From Candidatus Altimarinota bacterium (GTDB lineage: Bacteria > Patescibacteriota > Gracilibacteria > BD1-5 > UBA6164), in contig JAHDHC010000009.1 of the NCBI GenBank assembly GCA_020631485.1, positions 1 to 51,645 on the forward strand: a DNA stretch of 51,645 nucleotides, given 5' to 3'. Below are positions 29,977 through 41,820 of this stretch, one piece after another; positions within the stretch are counted from its first letter, which is position 1, and each line of letters begins with the position of its first letter. The notes below the pieces were generated by a model that saw only the letters and a list, made by a program, of their open reading frames with translations, ran no database searches and was not told where the DNA came from. The position numbers were made by a program, and so were the translations under genes.

Positions 29977-32900
29977 ATGAAAAGTATATGGAGAGGAATG
30001 CTTTTGTGAGTATTCCTTGCTACAAGTTTTGCGGTAGGTACAGCAGATACATCTGCATCTGGAAACTGTCCTTTTACTGCAGGATGAAATAAAACGGTTG
30101 TATATTTCGAGAGTTCAGTTTGAAGACTCTACTCAAGAGATGGTTACGACGATTACACTAGATCTAGAGGTTGGAAAACTTATAAAGACGTAAATCTTCC
30201 AACAACTCTTGCAGCAGGTCAGTACAAGATAAGTCTTGCTGCCTATGACGAATACTCTAACAGAGTAAACGTGAGTCAACCATACGAATATTACTATGTA
30301 ATGTTTAAAAATGCTTGAGGATCAACTATTGCTTCTACTGGTAAATCTGGAGAACTTCCAGACAATAGAGTAAGAGGAGAATGGTCAGGATCTGTTGGAA
30401 CTATTACGCTTAACGCTTCGAGCTCGAAAATAAGAGTAAGACATGCGAGAGATGAAAATTCTCACCCATGAAATTATGCAAATAGTCCAAACAGTCTCAA
30501 TCCGAGTTGTATGCTTATAGAAAAAGTTTCGACTCCAACTCCAAGTATAGACAACGGATCATGTATCGTAGAAGATACAAAATTCCTAAGATATGGGAAG
30601 TCTTATAGTTTTGACGCTGGTATTAGAAATGGTTCAAACACAGCAGTGTATGTAACAAATGCTACAAGACATATTACAAATGAATACTTTCTTGATAAGG
30701 GAGGAGATTTTGCTCCAACATATGCTCTTACAAGTAGAAATTATAAGCTCAATAGTGGAGATAACATCAAGTATGTTGCTACAACATGAAACTGGAGAGT
30801 AAAATCAAAACCAAGTTCTCGTACGAATGCAACAGCATCGAGCTATGACTTTAAAATTGAGTATAAAGCAAATTATAATGCTAATTCTAAAACTGCTTCT
30901 TCGAGTGATAAGACTTCTAGAAGATGTGAATACTATAGTGTAACTTGGTGTGGAGATGGTGTAAGAGATGCATGATACGAAGTGTGTGACCCAAACGATT
31001 CAAGTAGAACAGGATGGGGAAATAGTGGATGTTCAAACACATGTGAACCTATAAACCTCGATCCAGAAGCAGTTTGTGATAGTCTCTCAGTAGACGATAC
31101 AACTATTCATGCACCTGGAAATGTTGATTTTACATGTAGTGGAAGAAACGTTGATTCTACAAGAGTAACATGTGGAAATGGTCAAACAGTTAATTCTGCA
31201 ACAGGAACATGTTCATACCCACATGCAGGAACTTATGAAATGGTTTGTACTATGACAGGAGGAGGAGTTTCAGTAACTTCACCATCTTGTAAAAAAACTA
31301 TTACTGTAAATTCAAATCTTAATCCAGCAATCCAAATAGAGAAAACTGCTCTTGATGGATCAGATATACAAACTGTAGGATCAAGCAATACTGCAAGATT
31401 CAAAATCAGAGTAAAAAATGTATGAAACGAATCACTTGCGAGAAATATTATTCTCACAGATTCACTTTCTCCAAACTGTGGAGGAACACTAGTTTTACCG
31501 AACAACCATCCTTCAAGTTTTGCGAACTTTAGATATTACGGAGAAGGAAATCATGACAATCAAATACTTGAGCCAGGAGAAGAGTTTGAATACACATGTG
31601 AAAAATCAAATGTGACTTCAGATTTTACAAATGTTGTTTCAGTAAATGGAACAGGAACTAACTCTGGAAATTCAGTAAGCGATAGTGACACTTCAAAAGT
31701 ACAAAAACAAGAGGTGCAAATTGAAATCCCAGCTTGTCCATATACTGCAACTGGAAATGGATTTGTGGTTAATCTTATACCTGCAGGAAGACTCTGGTCT
31801 ATGGAAGGACAACTCAACAGAGGAACAATTACTCTTCCAAGATCATACGAAGCTGGAAAATACAAAATTAGACTCTTTGCAGCAGACGCTTACCAAACAA
31901 GAGTTTCGAGAAGCCAGCCAAGAGAAATTATAAAGATCAATATCCAAAATAATGGAACAACACTTGCAACATCTAACTCTACATCTGATCTTGAAGATAA
32001 TGTAGCAATTGCCTATGTTGACGAAATAGTGAACCAAGCGCTTATGGTATGAGCTTCGTTTAACCAAATAGAAGTTGTTCATGGAGCTTTCCCTGATAAT
32101 ACAAGTGCAAATAGTGTACAACCAGTTTGTGGACTTATTGAAAAAATCGAAACACCAAATCCATCTATAAAGATTGATAAAACTGATATGAATTCAGAAC
32201 AAGATATCGATGGACAAGAGCTTAACGATACACAAACGATCCTCGTAGGGCACACTTCAAGGTTTAAAATTACCGTGACAAACGATGGTACAGAATCACT
32301 CAAAAATATTATTATTTCTGACGACCTTGCTCCAAATTGTGCAGGATCTGTAAGTCTCCCAGGAATATATCCAAGTAACTGGTCAAACTTCTCAATTGTT
32401 TGAAACAATGACCAATACCTCGATCCAGGAGAATCATTTAGCTATAAATGTACAAGACCAAACACACTTGATAGCTATGTAAATACCGCAAGTGTGAGAG
32501 CTGATGGAAAAGACTCAAATACTTGAGTTACTGATGCCGATATTTCACCAGTAGTAGTAGATACAGATGCTGATGAAGATGTATGTCCATATACTCCAAC
32601 TGGAGGTCAGATTCTTATAGAGTTTAACGATTGGACACTCGGTGACTGGAAAACAGAAGTAAGGTCTCATTTATATACCAATTTTGGAACTATTCCAAAA
32701 GGAAGATATAGAATCAGCCTTGCAGCCTTTGACGGATACAAAGATAGATCAAACCCACAACCAGAAGAACAATATTATGTGGTATTTAGAAGAGCTGATG
32801 GAACGGAAGTATCAAGAACAAATGTCACTCAAGATATCAGAGATGACTCAAACAATGCTGCTTGGTATGGAGTTGTAAACACTGACTTCTTCCTTTCAGA

Positions 32901-35900
32901 AGACGTGAGAAAACTCTCAACAGATCATAAAAACCAAACTGCATCTGGTAAATATAACAGTCTAAAAGCAAAATGTATGCTCTTAGATCCGATTGGTGAG
33001 ACTGGTGAACCAGCTATCTCAATCGTAAAAGAAGATGCAAACAGTGATGATCAAGATGGTGGAGCGTATGATACACAAACAGTTGCTCCAAATGGAGATG
33101 CTGTATTTAAGATCAAAGTTACTAACTCAGGAACAGAAGATCTTAGAGATATAGTGATCACTGATGCCCTTGCACCAAACTGTGCAGGTTCAGTAACACT
33201 TCCATCTACTGCACCAAGTACTTTTACAAACTTTGTAGAAGATGGAAATGGAGATGACGTATTTAACCCAGGAGAGACATTTGAATACACATGTACTGCT
33301 CCAAATACAACAGATGATTATACAAACGTTGCTGGAGTAACAGCTGTATGAGTAGATTCAGGGGAATCAGTAGACGATAATGACGCATCACTTGTAAAAC
33401 TCGGATGAGTACAAGGACCATCAATTATCGTAGATAAGCTTGATGAAAACCTGAGTGATATAGATGATACAGTAGGAGACGATACACAGACGGTTGCACC
33501 AGAAGCAAGAGCAGTATTTAAAATCAGAGTAACGAACAACGGAACAGAAGATTTGACAAACATAGAACTTACAGATGCACTTGCACCAAACTGTTCTGGA
33601 TCTGTTACGCTTCCAGGTCAAAGACCAACAAGCTTTAAGACATTTGTTGTTGCAGGTCAATGAGATCATACAAATGATGTTCTTGAACCAGCTGAGTATT
33701 TTGAATACACATGTGTGAAAGGAAATACAACAGCTGACTATACAAACTCAGTAACCGTAAACGCTGAAGGTGCGACAACTGGAGAATCAGTAGATAGTAC
33801 TGATACGACAGAAGTACTTGTAGATCCACAACCAAGTGTTTCTATAGATAAAAGAGATGCAAACTCTGAAGATCTGGATAGGGATATCGGAGATGATACA
33901 CAATCAATTCTCTCAGGTGATACTGCAGTGTTTAAAATCAGAGTAACAAACAATGGGTACGAAAATCTTACAAACATAAAAGTTATAGATGAACTTGCTC
34001 CTAACTGTAGTGTAAATATCGAACTTCCAGTTACGAGTATGGAATGAAGAGAATTCTCTGCTTGAGGTTCTGGGGACTATGATAATACTGTACTTGAACC
34101 AGGTGAATGGGTTGAATACACGTGTACAAAAGAAAATGTTACTGAAGGATTTACAAACGAAGCAAGTGTAGAAGCAGAAGGTGAAACAAGTGGTGAATGA
34201 GTAACAGATACTGATACAACTCCAGTAATCGTAGAAGACCCAAATCCTAGTGTGAGAATTATAAAAAGAGATGGGAACCCAGATGATCTTGACGGTGATG
34301 TAGCAGATTCACAAACAGTAGAAAGTGGATCACCAGCAGTGTTTACTATTGTTGTTATCAACAATGGAAACGAAGATCTTACTGATATCTCTGTTGTAGA
34401 TGCTGTAGCTCCACAATGTGGAGGACAAGTAACACTTCCAGATACAGTACCATCTACTTGGACAAGCTTCGTAATTCTCTGAGATGGTGATAACACTAAC
34501 AATGTATTAGAACCAGGAGAGAGATTTAGATATAACTGTTCAAAACTTAACACAACGCAAGGATATACAAATACCGCATGAGTAAATGCTAAAGGAACAG
34601 AAAGTGGTGAAACAGTAACAGATGAGGACACTTCAAAAGTCCGTCTCGCATGACCTGATATAAGTATTGATAAAACAGATGAAAACCCAGATGATAGAGA
34701 TATAGGAATCGATGATAGCCAAGCAGTAGATGCTGGATCAGATTCAGTATTTAGAATCACAGTTACAAATACAGGAACAGAAGGTCTTACTTCTGTCGCA
34801 GTACAAGATGTACTCGCACCTAACTGTGGAGGACAAGTAACACTTCCAGGGACATATCCATCTACATTTGAATGATTTGTTCTTACTGGAAACGATGATG
34901 ATATCTTTGATCCAGAAGAATCATTTACCTACACATGTTCAAAAGCTAATACAACTGAAGCATATACAAATACTGCAGCTGTAACAGGTGAATGAGTAGA
35001 AAGTGGAACAGTGGTAAATGATCAAGATGATTCAGAAGTATTACTCTCAGGACCAAACATTGAAATTATTAAATCAGACGCAAACCCAGACGATAGTGAT
35101 GGAGGAGCTGACGATACACAAACAGTCGCATCAGGAGCAAGAGCAGTATTTAGTATCACTGTAAGAAATACAGGAACATCAGATCTTACAAACATAGTGA
35201 TCACTGATACACTTGCACCAAACTGTGGAGGACAAGTAACACTTCCATCTACCGTACCATCTACATTTAGTTGATTTACGGTAAACGGAAATGGGGACGA
35301 CGTATTGAATCCAGGTGAATCATTTACATATACTTGTGAACAAGCTAATACAACAGAAGGATATACAAATACTGCATCAGTAGAAGCAGAAGATCCTGAA
35401 ACTGGAAATCCAGTTGATGATGATGATACATCTGTAGTAGTAGTAGAATGACCAAGTATCAAAATCACAAAAGAAGATAACAATCCAAATGTTGATACAG
35501 ACGGTTCAATCGGAAATGACACACAAACTGTCGCAGTTGGAGAAGACGCAGTATTTAAAATCACTGTCGAAAACAACGGTACAGAAGGACTCACAAATAT
35601 CGTGATAACAGATGCTATCGAAGCAAGATGTGCTGGTACAGTAACTCTTCCAAATACAGTTCCAGATTCATTTAGAAATTTCCTTCTCGTAGGAAACGGT
35701 GATAATGTATTTGATCCAGGAGAATCATTCTCATATGATTGTGTGAAAGATAATACAACTCAAAACTATACAAACACTGCAGGAGCTGAAGGAACTGGAG
35801 TAACATCTGGAGAAAAAGCAACTGACGAAGATACTACGGAAGTAGTTATCCCACAAGGTGTAGCATGTAACGGTCTTACGGTAGTAGATGCTACAGGAGA

Positions 35901-38022
35901 ACCAACTCATACAACTGATATGACATGTACAGGGACAAACGTAGAAACATTTGAAATAGATTGTGGAAACGGACAAGTATTTACAGGATCAGGATCTAAC
36001 TCATGATCTGAAACATTTACAAGAACTTGTACATATACGGCAAAAGACAACTATACAGCAACATGTAAGATCAATGATGAGATTACAAATAATTCATGTG
36101 AAAAACTCATAGTTGTAAGTGATGGAGGTTCAACTTCATGAGGATGAGGAGGATCTACAGGAAAATGTATCCTTATAGATATCGAGAACACTTCTACAGC
36201 TTCATCAGAACTCGTAACAGACATCACATGTTCTGGTACAAAAAGTAAAGTAAAGAAGTTTAGACTCGACCTTGGAAACGGAGAAACAATTATAAGAGAT
36301 ACAGTTGATGGAGAAGTTACATTTACAGATGTAGTATTTAGAAATACTACGAATGGAACTCAACAATATAACGTATCGTGTCAAGCATCGACAAAGTCTG
36401 ATCCAGATGATGATGACTTTGATGACAGACTTGTATGTAAAGATAGAGTAAATGTTGGACCTGGAAATCCAACTGGTGGTGGAAACGTATGTGGAAACTG
36501 AAAGATAGAAAACTATACAGATAGTTTCGGAAATACCGTAAACGAAGAATGTGAAGCAGTAGTAAACGAAAATGGACAAACTATAATCTCACTTCCAAGT
36601 GCAACATGTAACGCTGATTGTACACTCAAACCAAGTTCAAGTTCAGGTTGAGGAGGTGGATGATGAAGTTCAAGCTCAAGTTGAGGAGGTGGATCTACTG
36701 GGAGATGTGGAGATGGTGTAATACAATCACCAAATAGTAATGGACAGTTTGAAGTATGTGAAAGAATCTTGAAACTTGCTCCAAACGGAATCAACTATAT
36801 TCTTGAAGATTTCCCAAGCACTTGTAGTAATACTTGTCAACACACAGATTATACAAAAATTGGTGACAAAACTATTCCTGGAAATATTGATCTTGAGGTT
36901 AATGAAGGAAGAAATGTGATCATTGGTCACAACCAAGATGTATTCTCTGGACCTATAGGAAAACCATATATCATCAACAGAGGACCATGAAGAATTATTC
37001 TTGATCAAGAACTCTGTGTACACAATGTATGAGATACAAGTATCCTTACAGGATGATCTATGAAATGTACTCCAACTGAGATTGGACTCCTAAAACCAGG
37101 TCAAAGATTTGAGGTAGATGTGGCATGAGCATTTAGAGGAACAACTTCTAATCATGGAAATGATACATACAAAGATACAAAACTCGTAACATCTTATAAG
37201 GATTATCCAGTATCATATCTTGCATATGACAGTGAGATGAAAGTAAGAGTTGCAAAACCATCTGTTGCAACAACATGAGGATGAATCAGTCTTATGAAAG
37301 AAGCAAATACAAGTGGAAAAGTATCTGACGTGAGTGAACTCGCTACTGAATGATTCTCAGATGAAGACAATACAAACTTCCAATGAGCATCTGTGAGTGA
37401 TGAATGATCAGCACTTTCAAGTAGCTCAACTACATCAAGTAGTAGTGACGTAAATGACCAAGCAGATACTGATGCGACAAATTACGATACTTCTACAAGT
37501 ACGGTAGATGCAGCATCAGCAGCAACAACAGATACATCACTTCCAACTGATGGAAACTTCTATAACGGAATAGATGATGTATACCTTATAGATGGAAACC
37601 TAGAACTCGGTGCAGGACAATGAGAATCTCTCACACAAGCTACTACCTATATCGTAAATGGTGATCTCATCATCAATGAAGATATAGACCCATCAAAACC
37701 AATCGCGTTTATCGTGAAAGGATGAGATGTGAAGATTGCTGGAGAAGTAAAAAGCCTCAAAGCAACAATAGTAAACATGTGAGGAAAAATCAAAGCACTC
37801 GATGGTACCACGCAAAACCAGCTTGTTATCGAAGGATGAGTCTATGGTGATAAGTCAGACCTTATCCAAAATAGAACATACATAAGTAACGAATGAGGTG
37901 ATGCAGGTCAGATAAGTGTATGAACAATTGTTAGAAGAGGTGCAGCACTCTTTAGTGAGACACCACCACTTCTCAGAAGTTTCATAGACGAATATACAGA
38001 CGAAACAGCTATTGCTCAATAG
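29977..38022 (+). CDS. Giant secreted adhesin with nine DUF11-like repeats
   Basis: 2,681 residues in one frame once TGA is Gly. A signal peptide (SIWRGMLLGVFLATSFAVGTA) opens it. Three copies of a ~140-residue beta-rich module start with CPFTAGG (30.06 kb), CPYTATGNG (31.73 kb) and CPYTPTGGQ (32.58 kb). From 31.32 to ~35.85 kb nine DUF11-type repeats (~135 residues each) carry the pattern DTQTVxxGxxAVFKIxVTNxGTEdLTNI, then LAPNCxGxVTLP and YTC. Each has two cysteines, suggesting a disulfide per repeat. Ser/Gly linkers (~36.13 and 36.64 kb) and a distinct C-terminal beta domain (IVNGDLIINEDIDPSKP) follow. There is no sorting motif or membrane helix at the C-terminus, so its attachment is unclear. 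Confidence 0.9.
31321..35850 (+). repeat. Tandem DUF11-encoding DNA repeats
   Basis: Nine homologous units begin near 31321, 32158, 33010, 33415, 33830, 34240, 34650, 35050 and 35450. The first three are interrupted by the other beta module or a linker; the last seven are regularly spaced at ~405 bases. Short words such as gtaacacttccatctac recur, showing the copies arose by duplication, though protein identity between copies is moderate. Confidence 0.85.
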
Positions 38023-38037
38023 TCTTATATCAAAGAT

Positions 38038-38073
38038 AAAAAGCCCAAGTACAAAAGTACTCTGGGCTTTTTA
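38038..38073 (+). terminator. Terminator after the giant adhesin
   Basis: aaaaagccca-agtac / gtact-tgggcttttt with an AAAA loop and one bulged C, followed by T residues, 16 bases past the stop. Confidence 0.9.
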
Positions 38074-38117
38074 TTTGCAATTATATATAAATGTATATAA
38101 TAAGTATATATTTAGTA

Positions 38118-38123
38118 TATAAT
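38118..38123 (+). promoter_or_regulatory. -10 element of the yifB/comM gene
   Basis: TATAAT lies 8 bases before the ATG at 38132, implying a leaderless or nearly leaderless mRNA. A second TATAAT at 38096-38101 with TTGCAA at 38075-38080 (15-base spacer) would give a ~25-base leader. Confidence 0.45.
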
Positions 38124-38131
38124 GATATAAG

Positions 38132-39682
38132 ATGATTTCTACAGTTCACTCTATTGCCGTAAATGGTCTTGATTCTACAACTATTGATGTAGAAGTTGAT
38201 ATAAATAATGGGCTCCCAGCTTTTACAATTGTCGGTCTTCCGGATCAAGGAGTGCAGGAGAGTAAAGAGAGGCTGAGAAGTGCTTTGAAATCCTGCAACA
38301 CGAAACTTCCAACTTCTCGAATCACCGTAAATCTTGCACCAGCTGATATAAAGAAGAGTGGACCATGCTTTGACGTATCTATAGCTATGTGAATCCTCCT
38401 CAATGCATGATATATAGAAGAATCAGAACTCATCCAAGAATCTATGTTTTTGTGAGAACTCGCGCTTGACGGGAAACTGAGAAAGATAGGTTGAGTACTT
38501 CCAGCAACTATATGAGCGGTAAAAAAATGATTCAAAAGGATTTTTGTCCCAAAAGAAAATGCTCTTGAGGCATCTATTATTCCAGAAATAGATGTAATAG
38601 CTATAGACAATTTACGAGAAATTATTGATATGCTCAATGGTGACAAGCCTCTGAATATCCAAGAGAAAATTGATTTCTCAAAGATCATCTCTGAATACAA
38701 TGCATCTCTCTGAGAAGATAAGAAGTACGATTTCCAGTTTGTACTCTGACAAGAACATGCCAAAAGAGCGCTCGAAGTAGCTGCAGCTGGCTGACACAAC
38801 ATCATTATGTCAGGACCTCCAGGAAGCTGAAAAACTATGCTTGCAAGAGCCTTTTCTACAATCCTCCCAGAACTGAGTATCGAAGAAGCTATCGAAGTAT
38901 CAAAGCTCTATAGTATCTCTGGTCTTCTTTCAAATGAGATGCCACTTGTAACAAAGAGACCTTTTCGTACTATCCATCATACAGCGAGCTCTATAAGTAT
39001 TATCTGAGGATGAAGAAATGCAAAGCCCTGAGAAATAAGTCTTTCTCATAAAGGAGTGTTATTTATGGATGAGATATTGGAGTTTCACAAATGAGTTTTG
39101 GAAGTACTCAGACAGCCACTTGAAGATGGAACAGTAAATGTTACACGCGTGAATGGGAGCTATGAATATCCTGCAGATTTTACACTCGTAGGAGCTATGA
39201 ATCCATGTCCATGTTGATACTTGAGTGATCCAGACAAAGACTGTATTTGTAGTGCAAATCAAGTAAAAAATTATCAAGCAAAACTTTCATGACCCCTGAT
39301 TGATAGAATTGATATATTTATAGAAGTTCCAAAAGTAAAGACAGAAAAACTCCAAATAGATGAAAATTACCAAGAGAGGGAGTCATCTGAAAGTATTCAA
39401 AAACGTGTAATGAAAGCACGTAAAAAGCAAGGGGAGAGATTTATAGGGACAAATATATCCTCAAATTCTCAAATGTGAACAAAAGAGATCAATAGCTATT
39501 GTCAGCTCGATCCCGAATCAGATACGATACTCAAGCAAGCAGTAGTCGCTATGAACCTCTCTGCGAGATCTTATTATCGTATCCTCAAACTTGCAAGAAC
39601 GATTGCTGATCTTTCAGGGGAAAAAGATATTTCTTCTGCCCACATACTTGAAGCACTGAGTTTTAGAAAAAAGGAGTTGTAA
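38132..39682 (+). CDS. comM: YifB/ComM-type Mg-chelatase-like AAA ATPase
   Basis: 516 residues, the family's normal length. ComM is a hexameric helicase that promotes branch migration during integration of transformed DNA. The N-terminal domain ([56 protein letters not shown]) is typical. Then come Walker [17 protein letters not shown] (~230), Walker [12 protein letters not shown], the chelatase NPCPCGYLSDP zinc-like segment with its cysteines, and [15 protein letters not shown]. With PilT, PilC and pilins in the window it fits a natural-transformation or DNA-uptake capability (inference). Confidence 0.92.
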
Positions 39683-39707
39683 AAATTTTATCCCGTGAAG
39701 AATAATT

Positions 39708-39734
39708 TTGTTTTTTGGTATATCTTGTTATAAT
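39708..39734 (+). promoter_or_regulatory. Promoter of the leader-like region
   Basis: TTGTTT (39708-39713) and a consensus TATAAT (39729-39734) are 15 bases apart, shortly after the comM stop. The start would be near 39741, 18 bases before the small ORF at 39759. Confidence 0.5.
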
Positions 39735-39740
39735 TTTTTT

Positions 39741-39878
39741 AGAAATTAATTATTATATATGTCGAAAATAGAAATACATCATCACTCACTCAAATCGAAA
39801 ACGATTTTTGTGTGTATTTCTAGTTGTTAAGGATTATAAATATATAAAAGAGTTGTTTTCAAATAACAGCTCTTTTTA
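39741..39878 (+). ncRNA. Short structured transcript with terminator
   Basis: Bounded by the promoter at 39708-39734 and by an 11-bp terminator stem (aaagagttgtt / aacagctcttt, one G-T) at 39847-39875 with a T-run. Inside, a two-part hairpin spans 39769-39822. The ~135-base size and the structure fit a small RNA or a transcription attenuator. No known family was recognised. Confidence 0.5.
39759..39830 (+). CDS. Possible 23-residue leader peptide with three His codons
   Basis: A short ORF, beginning MSKIEIHHHSLKSK and ending in TAA. It follows a promoter and precedes a strong terminator (39847-39878). The His codons (39777-39785) lie at the foot of a 10-bp stem formed by tagaaataca (39769-39778) and tgtatttcta (39813-39822), with an inner AAATCG-AAAA-CGATTT hairpin. 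Leader peptide, alternative stem and terminator are the parts of an amino-acid attenuator, but no histidine gene follows. It may equally be a structured small RNA in which the ORF is accidental. Confidence 0.35.
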   Translation: MSKIEIHHHSLKSKTIFVCISSC

Positions 39879-39880
39879 TT

Positions 39881-39929
39881 TTATAAAGTTTCATCATGAT
39901 TTTTATAAAATCTGTTTCTGCAAGACATC
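39881..39929. repeat. AT dyad between the two leader-like units
   Basis: The arms attttataaa and tttataaaat form an inverted repeat at about 39879-39912, and the word catcatga occurs twice (~39892 and ~39925), the second overlapping the start of the next small ORF. The role is unknown. Confidence 0.3.
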
Positions 39930-40013
39930 ATGAAGCCCACCCATAGCTTCTCCTTTTTTAAACGCCTATTTTCCTGTGAGAAGTTATACAATCTCGCAGG
40001 TTTTTATTTTTAA
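39930..40013 (+). CDS. Possible 27-residue Phe-rich leader peptide
   Basis: ATG at 39930 opens a 27-codon ORF, MKPTHSFSFFKRLFSC... ending in AGFYF and TAA. Six of its 27 residues are Phe. It reads across a terminator-like hairpin (39973-40000) and that hairpin's T-run, and stops 8 bases before the gene at 40021. Phe-rich leaders that overlap a terminator are known for pheA and pheST attenuation, but the downstream gene here is unrecognised. Chance cannot be ruled out. Confidence 0.3.
   Translation: MKPTHSFSFFKRLFSCEKLYNLAGFYF
39973..40010 (+). terminator. Hairpin and T-run just before the gene at 40021
   Basis: cctgtgaga / tctcgcagg (one G-T pair) with a 10-base loop, followed by TTTTTATTTT. 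It ends 11 bases before the next ATG, so it must be either bypassed (attenuator) or the end of an upstream short transcript. Confidence 0.7.
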
Positions 40014-40020
40014 TAATTAT

Positions 40021-40791
40021 ATGATTATGAAATCAATAAATATCTTATCCCAAAAAACTACAATACTCGATGATGATCAATCAAAAAATAGCATTCGACC
40101 TACTATAGAAGAAGCATGATTTTGAATGGAATATAATGATGTTAGGAAAACTCTAACAATACTTGACTGAAAAGAAAAAATTGCTCAAATCGTATGAGTA
40201 AAATGAAGATCAGATTTTCAGAATCTCTCGAGATATTTACGTATATTTTGGCTATGATCTGATTTAGCAGAAGAAATATTTTCAAATAGAGATGCTATAT
40301 CTAAAGTCCTTCAAACATGAATCTGATCTTGCAGTCTTGAGTATATTCTGCAATGACGAGATCTATCAAACAGTTTTAAATGAATTTGCGATAGTTCCAT
40401 GATATATACAAAATCTCCAAATTATTTATCAAAAATTCTCAGAGAATATTATAGAGAATTCATCACAGACCGACTTGATGCTCCAGAGTTTTCTCCAGAA
40501 GAACAAGAATTAGTAGACTTCTCCAGGATTTTAGAATCAAAAATATCATATTCAGATTCACCTGATACACTTATTTCAAAGCTCGAGAAACTCGGTCAAA
40601 AAGCCTCATGATGGGAAATTGTAGAAACAGGGAATAGTATAGAAGGCCTTTGACTCAAAAGATGTACTAAATGATCTCTCACGAGGCAGGTAAGTACAGA
40701 CATTTATGCGAATGAATATCTTGATAAGGACTCAAGTGTAGTACTAGATTATTTTCTTTGAAAAATAAAGCAGGCTTTGGATTTGAAGTAA
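40021..40791 (+). CDS. Unknown soluble protein
   Basis: 256 residues, mixed alpha/beta with no membrane segment or signal peptide. I do not recognise a family. Visible features are an acidic middle (APEFSPEEQELVDFSRILES), a basic C-terminal part and three scattered Cys. A second ATG two codons in (40027) is equally possible as start. The leader-like hairpins upstream suggest it is regulated by transcript termination. Eleven TGA codons are read as Gly, and in-frame TGA spread through the whole length supports that it is coding. Confidence 0.6.
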
Positions 40792-40942
40792 ACTTGTATT
40801 TTATCCAATTGGGGATATGAGATAGAAACCAGAAAACGAGTCTCCTCCTTATAAATACAAGCAAAGAGAAATATCACAGTATTGGATTTACAATCATGCA
40901 TTTGTGAATACTATGAATATGTACTATTTATAACAAAGACAT

Positions 40943-41254
40943 ATGGAAATTGCAGTGTGAATCGTCATAAACTTTGTGATTTATTTTGTGTGAATATTTC
41001 TCGTTTCAATGCTCTGATGAAATACAAATATAAAATCAGTAGCCCAAGTTGCAGGGATATTTTTGGTATTGAGTATTCTTATCGGCATTCTGGGGATTCA
41101 CACTATACTCGCTTTTGGGATAATGGCTTTTGCTTCGATTTTCTTGTTTACATACTTTTTTGACTTTGAACCTATGCAGGCCTTACTCGCATGATTTCTC
41201 TTCAGTGCCTTTAATGGAGTAGTACTTATTATTATCTCTACTTTCCTTTGATAA
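40943..41254 (+). CDS. Small membrane protein, unknown
   Basis: 103 residues with four hydrophobic segments (VGIVINFVIYFVGIFLVSML; VAGIFLVLSILIGILGIHTIL; IMAFASIFLFTYFFDF; ALLAGFLFSAFNGVVLIIISTFLG) covering nearly its whole length. The chosen frame has membrane-protein composition across its full length and five TGA-Gly in membrane contexts; an overlapping frame from 40882 looks like a shadow. It ends one base before the YbaK-type gene, so the two are coupled. Confidence 0.65.
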
Positions 41255-41255
41255 T

Positions 41256-41729
41256 ATGAGACAAAAGATTTTTGATATATTAGATCAATTGCAAATAGAG
41301 TATGAGAATTATGAGCATGATGCTGTATTTACCTGTGATGAAGCAAAGGGGGTAGAAGTCCCTGGACACAGAGTGAAGAGTTTGCTTTTGAGAAATAAAA
41401 AAGCCACACAATTCTACATGGTGGTGATTCCTGATCATAAAAAACTCGATACAAATATTATTAGATCTCTTTTTGATGAATCAAAACTCAGTTTTGCAAG
41501 CCCAGAACGCATGATGGAAAAGATCTGACTCAAGCCAGGTTCAGTTAGTCCTTTTGCACTTATCAACGATGAAGAGCGTGATATCAAAGTAGTTTTTGAT
41601 CAGAGTCTCAAAGATGGCCTTGTATGATTCCATCCATTGCAGAATGATAATACTATTGTGCTAGAGATGAAGTCTGTTGAACATTTTCTTGAGAATATTG
41701 GAAGCCAATTTCATTATCACGAGCTATAG
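41256..41729 (+). CDS. YbaK/ProX-type aminoacyl-tRNA deacylase
   Basis: 157 residues. This family hydrolyses mischarged tRNAs (for example Ala- or Cys-tRNAPro). Family features in order are EYENYEHDAVFTCDEAKGV, then GHRVKSLLLRNKKATQFYMVV with the catalytic Lys region, DTNIIRSLFDESKLSFASPE and LKPGSVSPFALIND, the conserved GxVsPFgL segment. Compact proteins of this length are usually ProX-like free-standing editors. A one-base gap to the upstream membrane gene suggests translational coupling. Confidence 0.9.
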
Positions 41730-41737
41730 ATGAATTT

Positions 41738-41785
41738 ACTGCCTCCCTCTCCTCAGAAGGAGACGGAATTAGGGGGTGGGGTTTT
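41738..41785. repeat. GC-rich short palindromic element
   Basis: Just after the deacylase stop: ctctcctcagaaggagac forms a small stem and is followed by a G-rich stretch (aattagggggtggggtt). A second CCCTCT...AGGGG element lies at 51011-51039. The two share only short words, so membership in one repeat family is tentative. Confidence 0.3.
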
Positions 41786-41790
41786 AAACA

Positions 41791-41820
41791 AAAAAACAAA
41801 TCTTTATGATTTGTTTTTTT
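41791..41820. terminator. Bidirectional terminator between convergent genes
   Basis: A perfect 12-bp stem aaaaaacaaatc / gatttgtttttt with a TTTAT loop. The stop codon of the minus-strand ATPase (41804-41806) lies in its loop. Confidence 0.85.

Noticed and set aside
36205-36794. Long minus-strand ORFs inside the giant adhesin (also 34077-34760, 35022-35594)
   Set aside because: The regular repeats of the adhesin keep the opposite strand free of stops; no start signals or family features.
40882-41163. 93-residue ORF without internal TGA
   Set aside because: Low-complexity, Cys/Tyr-rich translation in the wrong frame; the frame from 40943 encodes a clean four-helix membrane protein ending next to the following gene.
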